NCBI RefSeq assembly: GCF_000149955.1
Contig: NC_030987.1
Coordinates: 776,003 to 840,002 of the forward strand
Length of the DNA stretch: 64,000 bases
Origin: Fusarium oxysporum f. sp. lycopersici 4287
Lineage: Eukaryota; Ascomycota; Sordariomycetes; Hypocreales; Nectriaceae
Direction: 5' to 3'
Part shown: positions 1 to 10,165 of the stretch, piece by piece
Layout: each line of letters begins with the position of its first letter
Numbering within the stretch: the first letter of the stretch is position 1
The notes under the pieces: model-generated
The model's input: only the letters and a program-made list of their open reading frames with translations
The model's database searches: none
What the model was told of the DNA's origin: nothing
Program-made: the position numbers and the translations under genes

Positions 1-1028
1 CATCCCCTTCCATGCTAACATGCCTAGCCTTCTCTTACACAGTTATCGCTCCACTGATCCTCCTCTTCGCATGCGCCGGAATGGCCTTTACGCGCCTCAT
101 CTACCGATACAACATTCTTTACGTCTTCGACTCGGAAATGGATAGCATGGGCTTGTTTTATCCCACCGCCCTGATGCAGCTCATCACAGGACTTTACTTG
201 GCCGAAATCTGCATGATTGGTCTCTTTGCCATCAATTTTGCCTTCCCGCCTATGGTGTTGATGCTCATCTTCCTGATATTCACTGTCATCGTACACATGT
301 CCTTGAGAGACTCGATATCGCCTCTGCTGCAGAATCTGCCACAAACATTGGCATTGGAGGAAGAACTACAGGAGCAGGAGAGAGCTGAAGCGGAGGCAAA
401 GCTTCAAGCAGCCGCGGAGTCAGGAGAGGCCAATGGCGGGACTGCTGCCAGTTACTTCGATACGGAACAGAACTTTGGCGAAGAAGAATTCGAGGACGTG
501 CCGACAGATGACGAAGACGATCAACTACACGAGGGACCACAGAGCTCGAGGGCCGTTGAGGGCGCAGGTGGTCTGAGATTGATGGCCACTGAGTGGATAA
601 AGTCAAGCACTAAAGAGCAATTGAAGAAAGAGGTGCAAGAGTCAGGAGTTAAGAAGTTCTTGGACAGATGGATTCTCCCCGGCGATAGGTCGAACCCGGA
701 TCAACCACCGTCCTTCATCCAGCGATTCTTCCACCCCGAGATCTACGAAGACTTTATCGCCTTGCGAAAACTAATTCCCTTCGAAGAACTCGCCGACGCA
801 GATTACTCTGGAGACGAGAAGCTATCTAATTACTGGCCTCCTGAGCTCTGGATGCAAAAACCCGTCTTGTGGATCCCTCGCGACGAAGGCCGCGTCAGTC
901 GCCAAGAAGTTGCACACACGAGAAAGATCACGCCGATCACAGATGTCGGAGCTTCACTGGACGAGAAGGGATTGGTTGTCGTTGATGTTGAGGCTGCGCC
1001 GTTTCCTAGGATGAGACTGGTGCATTGA
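1..1028 (+). CDS. CSC1/OSCA-like calcium-permeable channel (DUF221), C-terminal part
   Basis: This is the 3' part of a gene that begins before the window; the frame is already open at base 3. The first ~100 residues visible are hydrophobic and contain about three membrane segments (LTCLAFSYTVIAPLILLF, then MQLITGLYLAEICMIGLFAI, then PPMVLMLIFLIFTVIVHM). They match the end of the 7-TM core of the CSC1/OSCA/RSN1 osmosensitive cation channel family in the plasma membrane or endomembranes. The rest (~220 residues) is a cytosolic tail with acidic and coiled-coil-prone stretches (EEELQEQERAEAEAKLQ; EEEFEDVPTDDEDD). It ends in a WPPELWMQKPVLWIPRDEG block, which I recognise from fungal members of the family. 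The stop is TGA at 1026-1028. The assignment rests on remembered family features; the N-terminal half cannot be seen. Confidence 0.75.
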   Translation, partial: SPSMLTCLAFSYTVIAPLILLFACAGMAFTRLIYRYNILYVFDSEMDSMGLFYPTALMQLITGLYLAEICMIGLFAINFAFPPMVLMLIFLIFTVIVHMSLRDSISPLLQNLPQTLALEEELQEQERAEAEAKLQAAAESGEANGGTAASYFDTEQNFGEEEFEDVPTDDEDDQLHEGPQSSRAVEGAGGLRLMATEWIKSSTKEQLKKEVQESGVKKFLDRWILPGDRSNPDQPPSFIQRFFHPEIYEDFIALRKLIPFEELADADYSGDEKLSNYWPPELWMQKPVLWIPRDEGRVSRQEVAHTRKITPITDVGASLDEKGLVVVDVEAAPFPRMRLVH

Positions 1029-1108
1029 GCGAGTATGATATACGATAGATCTTGTCATGATACCCTCTTTTGCATATAAGCGTTGGATAATATTGCACTC
1101 TAATACAT

Positions 1109-3369
1109 TTACAATACTGACGATTTTGTTCCTGGTGTGCTGGTGACTTCGCCGTAGTATGCCCTGTCGTTGGGTTCGCGACCGAGAAAGTTGCTGAGGC
1201 TTTTGAGCTCAGGTTGACTTCCTCCTGGTTGAAGAACAAGCTCGCGATATCGTAGACCAGTAGTCTTATCCATTGGATCAGCTTTGAAGTGGCTAACCCA
1301 TACGTCGGTCGCATACACCTTTGATCTGCGACTCGTTAGCAACATCCCACGACTCTCGCCGTGATGACTTACAAGGCATAAGTAAAATACGCAGCATCGT
1401 ACGCCCTAAACGGATGCGCAAACGACGCCTGTCCGATACTATCCACCCTTCCCAACCCCATGATCTCCGTCTTACTCTCATTCCACAACCTTGTCGTATC
1501 AACAGCCCCTCCCTCCCCAGCATTATGAATCGTAAGATCAAACAGCGCCAAAAACACCTGATACAGCATCGCATGCGCACCATTAACATGTTTCGTCCTT
1601 GCAATGTCCTGCGCTAACTTCTCCGGTAGCACCTCACCCGGCCTTTCACCCTCGTTCTTAGCGTTCCAGAAGGTTAGGTACTCGGAGGATAAGTACGAGT
1701 AGTGTTTGCCCAGGCGTTGGAGCACGGAGGGAACCCAGATCCAGTTCTCGAGAAGAATGCTGGGGATCTCGACGAAATCGCGCGCGCAGCCATGTTGGTG
1801 GTTGGTGTGTGTCACGAGTTTGTGGATTGCGTGGCCGAGTTCGTGAAACATTGTCTTTAGCTCGGAGTGTAAGAGGAGAGTTGGCTGGGAGGGCGTGTGG
1901 AGGAGGGATGTTATTAGTGATGAAGAGGGATAATGGCGTGTGTTCTCCGATGTTACAAAACCCTGAAACCGTCAGTAAATAATTCCGTTAGCTGTGCTTG
2001 GGGGACCTACAGGTTGGATGAGAGAGCTATGCGCACCAGCGTACTTCCCCTCTCGTGCATAAAGATCGAGGTATAGATACCCAAGAAACTCACCACCTTG
2101 GTCCTCAGCATTCCAAGCTTCGTAGACAGTGACATCCTTCTGCCAAACAGGCGCATCGGTAGGTATAAATACCATCCCGAAGATCTCCTCAAAGATCTTC
2201 AACATGCCCTCCAAACTATGGTTAACCTCAAAATATTCCGAGATGAGAAGTGAATCAACAGAATATCTCTCCTTCTCCAGAATCCTCGCATAGAACGCCC
2301 AGTCCCATGCATTCAACCTCTTCATATCCTCTCCATCCTCATCCGTGCCGTTATCTCGAATGTAAGCCTTTTTACTGTCAAACAACGTCATCATTTCTTC
2401 ATCTGCGAGAGGTTTTAACTCTGTTCTTAGTTTGTTCAGCATTTCCATGACGCTCTCAACACTCTTTGCCATTTTATCTTGCATTTTGAGCTCGGCATGG
2501 GTTTTGAAGCCTAGCATTCGCGCTGTGCTGTTGCGTAGCTCAACCGCGCGCTCAAGGCGGATTACGTTCTCGGGAAAACGGCTTTCTTTTGCGATGTTGT
2601 ATGCTTTGCGTGTGCGAGCACTGGTGGCGTGTTTCATGATTGAGATCATGTGGCCCTTTTTGAAGGTTGCTTTGAGGTGCCCGTCGTCATTGGTCTTCAT
2701 TGCGTCGAGAATAGAGGTTGGTACACCGTTGAGTTGTTCCCGTGTAAAGAATATACCCTCGTCGGATTCACTAATCGTCTTGCGCGCTGCAACGAGAACT
2801 TCATTTCGTTCCTGTACAGCAGCCTTGTACTGTTCCCTCACATCGTCATCCTCAATGCCTGCCCCTGTGTTCTGATACGCTCTATGCGTCTTGAACAAAG
2901 TATACGCATCTTCCTCTTCCAACTTCTCCCCCCCATTCTGATGCTTTTCATAAACAGCTTTAACAAGAGCAGCGATATCTCTCCTCATGAGGGCTTCAGA
3001 ATTGGCTTTAAGAAGCATTTCCTCTGCTGTACGGGACGCATCGCGGAGATCTTTATCCTCTGATACAGAGCTGAAGAGACGAATGATGAGGGTTTGTTTA
3101 GATACCGCGTGATCATCGTTCAGCATGGGAGTGAGTAGGTTGGAAAATGTTGCTGTTGATGGCGTGAGGGTTGATGAGAGGGCGTCTTCGAGGGCGGCGG
3201 TTGATGAAATGAGGGAGGATGTCTGGGAGAGGATGGCGGAGGGCGTTGTTGTGAATGAGGGGGGCAATTGGGGTGGTTTTCGAGACATTTTGTGAATGTG
3301 ACGAAGTGAGATTTTTGAGAACAGAAGAGGGAGTCGTTGCGGGCGGGCGAGAAGGGGGAAGAGTCTCAT
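1109..3369 (-). CDS. M3-family metallopeptidase (saccharolysin / thimet oligopeptidase-like)
   Basis: A zinc oligopeptidase that degrades short peptides in the cytosol or mitochondria. Proposed exons are 3369-2011, 1962-1373 and 1325-1109; both introns (48 and 47 bp) have good GT-AG sites and phases agree, giving 721 aa. The HExxH motif appears as FHELGH at about residues 493-497 in exon 2, followed by the downstream glutamate in DFVEIPS. The long N-terminal half is helical, as is normal for the family. Two starts are plausible. The ATG at 3369 adds the presequence MRLFPLLARPQRLPLLF, which is basic, hydrophobic and free of acidic residues, as in mitochondrial targeting peptides. The in-frame ATG at 3288 (MSRKPPQ) would give a 694 aa cytosolic form. 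The frame is also open upstream to 3510, but that part looks like a leader. Yeast Prd1 is 712 aa, so the length fits. The neighbouring alcohol dehydrogenase is on the same strand and apparently unrelated. Confidence 0.85.
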
Positions 3370-4073
3370 GAGTGATGTTGGAGATGTTGAGTTTTGGAAG
3401 CGCCAAACTGCGGGGCTGGTGTTTTGCTGGAGATCCATCAAGAAACAGCCAAAGAAGCACAACAGCTCAACATTGCTTTGTATACAAATAGTGGTCTTCG
3501 ATAATGTCACCTTTCAATTTTCAGGCTTTTATTTGATTCCCTATCAGTTCAGTTTGCATCGCACGCTTAGGCCTCAAACTCCTGGTAAGAGAGGCATTCT
3601 GCATTTGTCCCAGCTTACACGGCAAACTTACGAAGCATGATTAACAGCAATCATAAACCTACAGCGCAAACATGGACATCGTGGATGTCTACACGAAGAC
3701 TTTGTGACTTCTTTTATGGTGCACAATTGAAATCTAATCCAAACCAAACATTACATTCCCTACAGTGGCAGTATTATCTCGATCGTTTTGCGCCAATGTG
3801 TTTGGGTCACTATTTACCCTGTATCTGTACCCCCATCCTAGGTTCTGTGTAATAACATGACGCTTCATTCTATAGCTTGTATATGAGGTTACTGTTGGAA
3901 TGGTGTTTCATCAGAGCGAGATACTCAGTTGCATTATGTGGCCAAGTTAATTTAATATTGTGTTCCATTCATGTCAAGAGTATATAACTTCACCGTCGCC
4001 TAGCCTGTCCTACAACCGCCAACACCATTGCTCATTTTACAACTATACAACCAACCCAAACACTTCCAAAACT
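3370..4073. other. Intergenic region upstream of the M3 peptidase
   Basis: Both flanking genes are on the minus strand, so this is the peptidase promoter plus the 3' end of the alcohol dehydrogenase. Short open frames occur (for example 3637-3852, 71 codons), but none has recognisable composition or splice context. Confidence 0.5.
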
Positions 4074-5096
4074 TTACTGCATAACCAAGACGTTCCTGAA
4101 CCGAGGCTTTCCAGCCTGGAGACTCTCAACTGCATCCTGCACCTTATCTAAAGGATACTTCTCAATCATGCACTTCACCCCATGAATCATGGAGAAGCGA
4201 AGAGCCTCCTCGCTATCGAGAGCATGACCACTAGGCCAGCCTACAACACTTGCACCCTTCAATACCAGTGACATTGTATCAATCTCTGCTGGGCCAACAG
4301 GCGCAAGACTAAGTAGCTTGCCTTCGGCAGCGAGACCATTGACGAGTGGTGCCACAGCCTTGGGGTTAGGTGCTGTTTGGACAATTATGGCTGCACCACC
4401 GAGCTTGGTAAGTTCTTCAGCTGGGTCGCTCTTCTTGGTGTTGATATAGTGATGAGCGCCGAGTTGTTTGGCAAAGTCGGCCTTATCGTCGCCTGACGAA
4501 AGAACAGCGACTTCATAGCCCATCTTGTTGGCGTATTGAACAGCCAAATGGCCAAGGCCACCAAGACCTTGAACCGCAACGAGATTTCCCTGCTCAACAT
4601 GCAACTTGCGGATACCATTGAATACAGTAACACCAGCGCAAAGGAGAGGAGCAGCCTCAGCAGCATCCATCTCCTTTGGAACACGAACAACAGCCTCCGC
4701 TCTCAAAAGCACATACTCCGCAAACCCACCATCACGGCTCACACCATTAATAGCCTTGTTATCGCACATCTGGAACTGAGCGCGCTGACACTGTCGACAA
4801 GTTCGATCATGACCACCGTGCCAAGGTCCACCGACACGGTCGCCGTTCTTAAAGTTCTCAACGCCTTCGCCGACTTCGACTACGTCGCCAATGATCTCAT
4901 GGCCGGGCACACGGGGGAAGACATCGCCCATGTGACCGGTGCCGAGAGCTACGTCGGAGAAGCAGACGCCGCAGGCGAGGACCTTGGCGAGGATTTGGCC
5001 TTTGGAGGGGTGTTTGAGGGGGACATCGCTGAGAGTCCATGATGCGTTGGCTTTGTCGAGGACACAAGCCTTGTAAGTCTGGGGAAGAGAAGACAT
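4074..5096 (-). CDS. Zinc-dependent alcohol dehydrogenase
   Basis: Single-exon 340 aa medium-chain alcohol dehydrogenase/reductase. The GroES-like N-terminal half has the catalytic zinc ligands in GVCFSDV and GHEIIGDVVEVG. A cysteine cluster, DRTCRQCQRAQFQMC, is the structural zinc lobe. The Rossmann half carries the NAD(P)-binding motif GLGGLGHLAVQYA. Length and motifs match the fungal AdhP-like (ethanol- or propanol-preferring) group, which interconverts alcohols and aldehydes. The substrate cannot be read from sequence. The start at 5096 is the first ATG (MSSLPQTYKACVLD) and leaves a normal N terminus. A TTATATATAA element lies about 95 bp upstream. The gene is divergent from the RRP41 gene. 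Confidence 0.85.
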   Translation of the reverse strand: MSSLPQTYKACVLDKANASWTLSDVPLKHPSKGQILAKVLACGVCFSDVALGTGHMGDVFPRVPGHEIIGDVVEVGEGVENFKNGDRVGGPWHGGHDRTCRQCQRAQFQMCDNKAINGVSRDGGFAEYVLLRAEAVVRVPKEMDAAEAAPLLCAGVTVFNGIRKLHVEQGNLVAVQGLGGLGHLAVQYANKMGYEVAVLSSGDDKADFAKQLGAHHYINTKKSDPAEELTKLGGAAIIVQTAPNPKAVAPLVNGLAAEGKLLSLAPVGPAEIDTMSLVLKGASVVGWPSGHALDSEEALRFSMIHGVKCMIEKYPLDKVQDAVESLQAGKPRFRNVLVMQ

Positions 5097-5188
5097 GATT
5101 GATATTTAATTGACTTTTAATTGAGACTTATCAATTGATCGATGAGATTGTGATGATATGAGAGCCTCAACGAGGAGAAAGCAACAAC

Positions 5189-5198
5189 TTATATATAA
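5189..5198 (-). promoter_or_regulatory. TATA-like element of the alcohol dehydrogenase promoter
   Basis: The palindromic sequence TTATATATAA lies about 95 bp upstream of the alcohol dehydrogenase ATG, a plausible TATA position. The assignment rests on motif and spacing only. Confidence 0.4.
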
Positions 5199-5274
5199 CG
5201 CCCTCAACGCCCATACCTCAAAAAGCGTCTACACTAGCGATGCATCATATCTAGCTCAAGGTGCATTTCCCTCC

Positions 5275-5529
5275 ATTGGCGATTGGCTAACTCCGTTCTC
5301 CGATAAGGAAAGTTCAGCGCATCATGGCAATGGAAACGGAATAAACTCAACTGTCGCAAAGATCCGAGTGTCATTGGACAATTCCCGGATTTAGGGCGTT
5401 GACAATTACATCACCCGGCACTTCAGCCGTGCCGTTCTTGGTGTTGATCTCGGGCATGTGTAAAGCCGCCGTAAATGGATATCGGAAATGTAGTCATCAA
5501 TTCTTCCAAAACCGATGGCCCCTCATTGG
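5275..5529. promoter_or_regulatory. Inverted CCAAT motifs in a divergent promoter
   Basis: ATTGG (CCAAT on the other strand) occurs at 5275-5279, 5282-5286 and 5525-5529 in the 584 bp between the divergent alcohol dehydrogenase and RRP41 genes. CCAAT boxes bind the Hap complex in ascomycetes. The function here is inference, and the rest of the region holds no gene. Confidence 0.35.
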
Positions 5530-5680
5530 TCGGTAATTAATCCGAAAGCTGGGATGATCCGAAAGCTGATAGTCAAGCCACAGTTCAGCCACATCTGAAA
5601 ATTTCCCCCACCATCAAGGTCAAGCAGCATTTCGCGATGCGCAAAGCTCCAAGTAACAGTAGATACTTCATTACCGCAAG

Positions 5681-6539
5681 ATGCCTCTCGATACGTCAAC
5701 ATACTCATTAGCGCTCCTGCGCGTCGACGGAAGAAGATGGAACGAACTCCGTCGTCTGCATGCTCAAATCCGAACTCAAGATGCTGCTGACGGTTCATCA
5801 TATCTTGAAATGGGCCATACAAAAGTCATGTGCATCGTGACAGGCCCTTCAGAGCAGCAGGTTCAAAGACGTGGTGGACAGCAAGCTCCTCGCGACACAG
5901 CGGCTATCAACGTCAATGTTGTAGTAGCGGGTTTTTCGAGCGTGGATCGAAAGAAGAGAGGGCGCAATGACAAGTGAGTTTGAGTTTCTTGCTGTACAGT
6001 GGAAGACTTGAAACTAATTGTTTAGGCGCATACAAGAGATTGAAACGACGATTGCGAATGCGTTTACTTCGAATTTACATACACACCTGTTTCCTCACTC
6101 TTCCATCACAATCTCGCTTCACGTTCTATCGCAAGACGGATCCCTCCTCGCCGCTCTTCTCAACGCAACGACCCTCGCCCTCATCGACGCTGGTATTCCA
6201 ATGACAGATTATATCGCCGCCTGCACAGCAGGATCGACCTCAACATACGCCGCGGGCGACGACACAGCCGATCCTCTCCTTGATCTAAACAACCAAGAAG
6301 AGCAAGAACTACCCTTCTTGACAGTCGCGACACAAGGTGATACCGATCAGGTTGCTGTACTCGTATGCGAGAGTCGTGTGCAGGTTAGCAGGTTGGAGGG
6401 AATGTTGGTCGTCGGTGTGGATGGTTGTAAGCAGGTAAAGCAGTTCTTGGATCAGGTTGTTAAGGATAAGGGTGCTGAGATGGTGAAGGAGGGTGCGGTG
6501 GAGAAGAACGATGCTATGGGGATGGATTTGGATGATTAG
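5681..6539 (+). CDS. RRP41: Exosome complex subunit RRP41 (SKI6), RNase PH-like
   Basis: A core ring subunit of the nuclear and cytoplasmic RNA exosome. Exons are 5681-5973 and 6026-6539; the 52 bp intron has GTGAGT and TTTAG and joins AA|G CGC in phase, giving 268 aa. The N-terminal half has the RNase PH fold signature: RVDGRRWNELRRLHAQ, SSYLEMGHTKVMCIVTGP, then a basic RGGQQAPRD segment. The second exon carries the domain-2 half with LLAALLNATTLALIDAGIPM and DQVAVLVC. Eukaryotic Rrp41 is generally a catalytically inactive structural subunit that forms the RNA channel; that is family knowledge, not read here. The C terminus is acidic (MGMDLDD). The gene looks intact. It is convergent with the PDI gene, whose stop lies ~120 bp downstream. 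Confidence 0.9.
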
Positions 6540-6661
6540 ATACCATGTGCATTGGGTCATAGAAGTGTTTGGAGTTATTTGTTTGATCTGCTATATGACA
6601 GGTATGTCTTCGCTATCGAGGCTATAGTCACAGACTAATTGTAAGATTTAAGGGTTTCCCT

Positions 6662-8227
6662 CTATAGCTCCTCGTGCTTGATCTCCTCCTTGGTCTTGGG
6701 CTCAGCTTCAGACTCAGCAACAGGTTCAGCTTCGGGCTCAGGGGTCTTTGCCTCGGCCTCAGCTTCGGCTGGAGTCTCGGACTCAATCTCAGCCTCGGTC
6801 TCAACCTCAGTCTTGGCTTCCTTAGGACCATCAGTCTCGATCTCAGGCTCGGGGTCAGTAGCTTGAGTTGACTTCTCGGCAGCCTCAGTCTTTTCGACAA
6901 CAACACCCTCGGGGATCTTCTTCTTGGCACCCTCGCCCATGCGGATAGCATCAATCCAGTTCTCAACGCTGGCGAGGCTAAAGTCGCCTTCGTACTGGCG
7001 CCACCAGTTGCGGCGGGTATTGATAGCGATCAGGTTGACCTCGTTCTTGAGACCAAGGGCCTTGGGAAGAGTTGAAGCGGCGTCGCTGTCGCTGGGAACA
7101 GCGATGATGGGGAATGTCTTGCGACCACCGTGGACGTACTTGGTGTTGAGGTGGGAAAGTGAGTCGACTGCCTTCTCACCAGCTTCACCAGGAGTGAAGA
7201 CAAGAACACAAGTGTGAGACTTGGGAGCGAGACACTCCTCGGCGAGCTTCTCCAGACTAGAGATAGTAGAGATAGGAATGATAGTGGGAACTGCTTCAGC
7301 AGCCTCAGTGGAAGACTCCTTTGAATCAACGGGCTCCTCCTTTGCAGCCTTGGTAGCCTTGCTCTTCTTGGCACTCTTGGCGCTCTTGGACTCAGCCTTC
7401 TTGGGCTTTGAGCTCTTGGTGTTGCCAGTGGCGTGAATGGGGTTAGGCTCTCCAGCCTGTGAGAGAAACTTGACCATATCCTTCTTGGCCATCTCACCGT
7501 TGTAGACAATAGGATCCTTGCCTTCACCGGGGATAAGAACAAGAGCGGGGAACTTCTCAATGCCAAACTTCTTAACCGCAGCTGTCTCCTTATCACGGAT
7601 CTGGGCCACCGAAATAACATCAAGGAAGTCAATGGCAATGCTTCGGATCAAAGCACTAGTCGTTCCCTTTGAAGTGAAGAGGATAGCCTTAGGTTTATCA
7701 CCCTTGAGGAAAGAGTCAAGATCCTTGTCGCTCACACGCGTAACATGGTTGTTGATCTTGCTCATGACAGCCTCTTGAATAGCACCTGCAGTTCGTTGAC
7801 CCTGGTAATCCTCAACAACAGGGTTACCAGTCTTCTTTCCAGGACGAACGATCTTGAGAGTGGGGAAGCCCTGAACACCCATGCCACCGCAGAACTGCTT
7901 GTTGGACTCCTCATCACAGTCAATGGCAGCGACTTGAGCGAGACCATCGAGGTTCTTGGCGGCCTTTTCGTAGGCGGGCTTGAGGTTCTGACAGTGGCCG
8001 CACCATGGGGCGTAGAACTCGACAATCTATGATGTGTAAGTGGCGATAGTCAATTATGAGGGGGGGAGACTTACAGAGGTGTAGTTGGACTTTGCAATGA
8101 GCTTATCGTAGTTGCGAGCGTTAACCTGAAGAACCGGTGAGTTCTTGGTGTAGATCGCAGCTTGAGCCTCTGGCAGAGCCGCAAAGGCAGCTGTCAAGGT
8201 CACCAAGAGCGAGGTGGGGTTAGGCAT
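6662..8227 (-). CDS. ER protein disulfide isomerase (P5/PDIA6-like), acidic tail
   Basis: A thiol-disulfide oxidoreductase of the ER lumen that helps fold secreted proteins. Exons are 8227-8075 and 8026-6662; the 48 bp intron has GTAAGT and CATAG, and the protein is 505 aa. Residues 1-23 form a signal peptide (MPNPTSLLVTLTAAFAALPEAQA). The thioredoxin domain follows, with the active site APWCGHCQNLK at about residues 57-67 (Cys60 and Cys63). A second, CxxC-free thioredoxin-like region follows (residues ~150-240), then a Lys/Ala/Ser-rich linker and a third region. The last ~100 residues are a low-complexity Glu/Ala/Pro/Thr tail. The protein ends in HEEL, a plausible variant of the HDEL/KDEL retrieval signal. 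The gene is divergent from VTA1. Confidence 0.85.
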
Positions 8228-8686
8228 GGTGAAGTATCTCTCAAGTACAATAAAACAAAAGAGAGATAATATTTAATGGTATCTTTGTAGAATAGAATCA
8301 CTTCTACAGTGTTCCGTACTGAAAAGATGAAGTTATAGTTGCCTGTTGGTCCTCGTCAAGAACAAAGTGGCATCTTCTGGAAAAGGAAAGGAAAAAGCCA
8401 CGGTAACAGACCTCCAAAAAGTGAAGCCAGGGTCTCTGATTCGACAGTTTGAGCTAGAGCCACAAGTGGCGTGAGCTGATCGAATCCGGGGAACTGGTGG
8501 CTGTGCGCCGCTAACCTTACGTCAATGGCCCAGGCAGACAGAAGAGGAGGAGGAGAGGTGGGGTGCATGATCTCCAAGACAACTTGACTTGGATGTTGGC
8601 ATTAATTTGCGCCATCTTGACTCGACCCTCACCCTCTACGCTTACAACTGTGAGGTTACTTGGGGATCTTTAGATACTATATCATC
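8228..8686. other. Divergent promoter region between PDI and VTA1 genes
   Basis: 459 bp between two start codons on opposite strands. It contains a short minus-strand open frame (8356-8577) with no recognisable features. No clear unfolded-protein-response element was identified by eye. Confidence 0.5.
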
Positions 8687-9967
8687 ATGGCAGAACCTCT
8701 TCCAGCTGCGCTCAAAATCCCTGAAGTCAGTCGCTTCATCAATCGCGCAAATCAGCTGAGAAGCATCAAGCCCGCCATCGCATACTGGTGTAGGCAACAA
8801 CCACAAACCTCACTCAAGAAAATCGCTGATAATCTCTCACAGGTGAATACCATGCGGTAAACCAAATCGTGGGCAAGAGCCTGCATACCACCGACGACGA
8901 TACCTTTGAGTTCACAAAGACACTGATCGAACGCCTCGAGGCAACCAAGACGGAACGAGCTGATGATGATGCGATCGTGGATAACGCTGCGGGACAAGCT
9001 TATGTTGAGGAATTCGCTCAGCAGACGTTTGAACGAGCTGAGCGCACTATGCGCGCTAACAAGGTGACGAGGTATGTCGTCTTCGCCAGGTTACAGGGGC
9101 GCAACTGACAGATGTAGACAAACCGCCGACACATTCGACGCTGCTGCGACGTTCTTCGACCTCACCCGCGAATGGGGTGAGCCTGATCCCGAAGTCGTCA
9201 AGAAGATCAAATTCGCCAAATGGAACGCTGCTCGAATCCTGAAGGCTATTCGCGAGGGCAAAGATCCCAACGAGACGAACCCCAATGCCCCTGAGCCTGA
9301 ACCAGAAGTTGCCCTCGACCCCTCCGATCCTGAAGTCCAACTCCTATCTGGAGCCCCCCGCGCTTCGGTTGAGGATGCACCAGATGCCGGAGAACCACCT
9401 AGTGTTCCTACCTTCACGGATGCGCCGCCTAGAATTCCAGATGACCCTGGGTATTTCCCTCCTCAACCAGAGCACCAGCCCCAGGCGCCGGAGCCATTCG
9501 TCCCATCGCCTTTGAGTCAGAGTCCTACGCCAGGTCTATCTGGTGGTCCTCCTCCTCCTCCACCCGTTGGTCTACCACCTGCTGTGTCTCCTGCGCCAGA
9601 GTCCCCAGCACAGCCTGCGACACAGATCCCTCCTCAGCCATCACCTCAAATTCCCACCAAGCTTCCCTCACAATTTGCTCCTCCCCCGCCTGAACCATTT
9701 ACCCCTTCAGCACCTCCATCCTGGACAACAACTCCGAGCGCCCCTCATCCTGCTGCGTCAAACCCCGCACCTGTGATTCGTCAGGCCCCTGCTCCTCAGC
9801 CTCCAGCTCCAGCTCCAGCGCAGACTACCGGTTTTGCAACAGATCAACGGGATATCAACCAGGCGCAGAAGCACGCCAAGTGGGCGATATCCGCACTTAA
9901 CTTTGAAGATGTTCCCACTGCGGTTCAGGAGCTGCGCAATGCACTTAGAATGCTTGGGGCTCAGTAA
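8687..9967 (+). CDS. VTA1: VTA1/LIP5-like ESCRT cofactor (multivesicular body sorting)
   Basis: A positive regulator of the Vps4 ATPase on endosomes, needed for ESCRT-III disassembly. Exons are 8687-8789, 8843-9071 and 9118-9967; both introns (53 and 46 bp) keep phase (T|GT GAA and AG|A CAA), giving 393 aa. The N-terminal ~150 residues are a paired MIT-like helical domain (PEVSRFINRANQLRSIKPAIAYWCEYHAVNQ, then RQTADTFDAAATFFDLTREWG). A ~200 residue Pro/Ser/Ala-rich disordered linker follows. The C-terminal ~40 residues, NQAQKHAKWAISALNFED onward, match the VBS (Vta1/SBP1) dimerisation helices that bind Vps4. The architecture and the length for a filamentous fungus are as expected. Confidence 0.88.
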
Positions 9968-10165
9968 GACAGTTTGTTAGTGTTTTGGATTCACGAAGCA
10001 TAGATGAGAACGATACCACGAGTTTAAATAGCATGAAAGAGCTACTAAAGTGTTCATCTTATGAAAAAGGCTAAGAGTATATGTGTTATCTGCTGCATAC
10101 CAGTATAAAAGTCCGCTACGTAAATCTCATTTGAGCCAAAGCTCTCCGTCGTGTGAATCGTACAC

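Noticed and set aside
3757..3800. CAGTGGCAGTATTAT, faintly similar to the 5' region of U4 snRNA
   Set aside because: The match is short and the expected flanking U4 stem sequences are not present.
7030..7638. 202-codon Arg/Ser/Leu-rich frame on the PDI strand
   Set aside because: Shadow frame of the PDI gene, whose thioredoxin motif and signal peptide are clear.
9091..9417. Antisense frame over the VTA1 linker
   Set aside because: Produced by the Pro-rich codons of VTA1; no independent signals.
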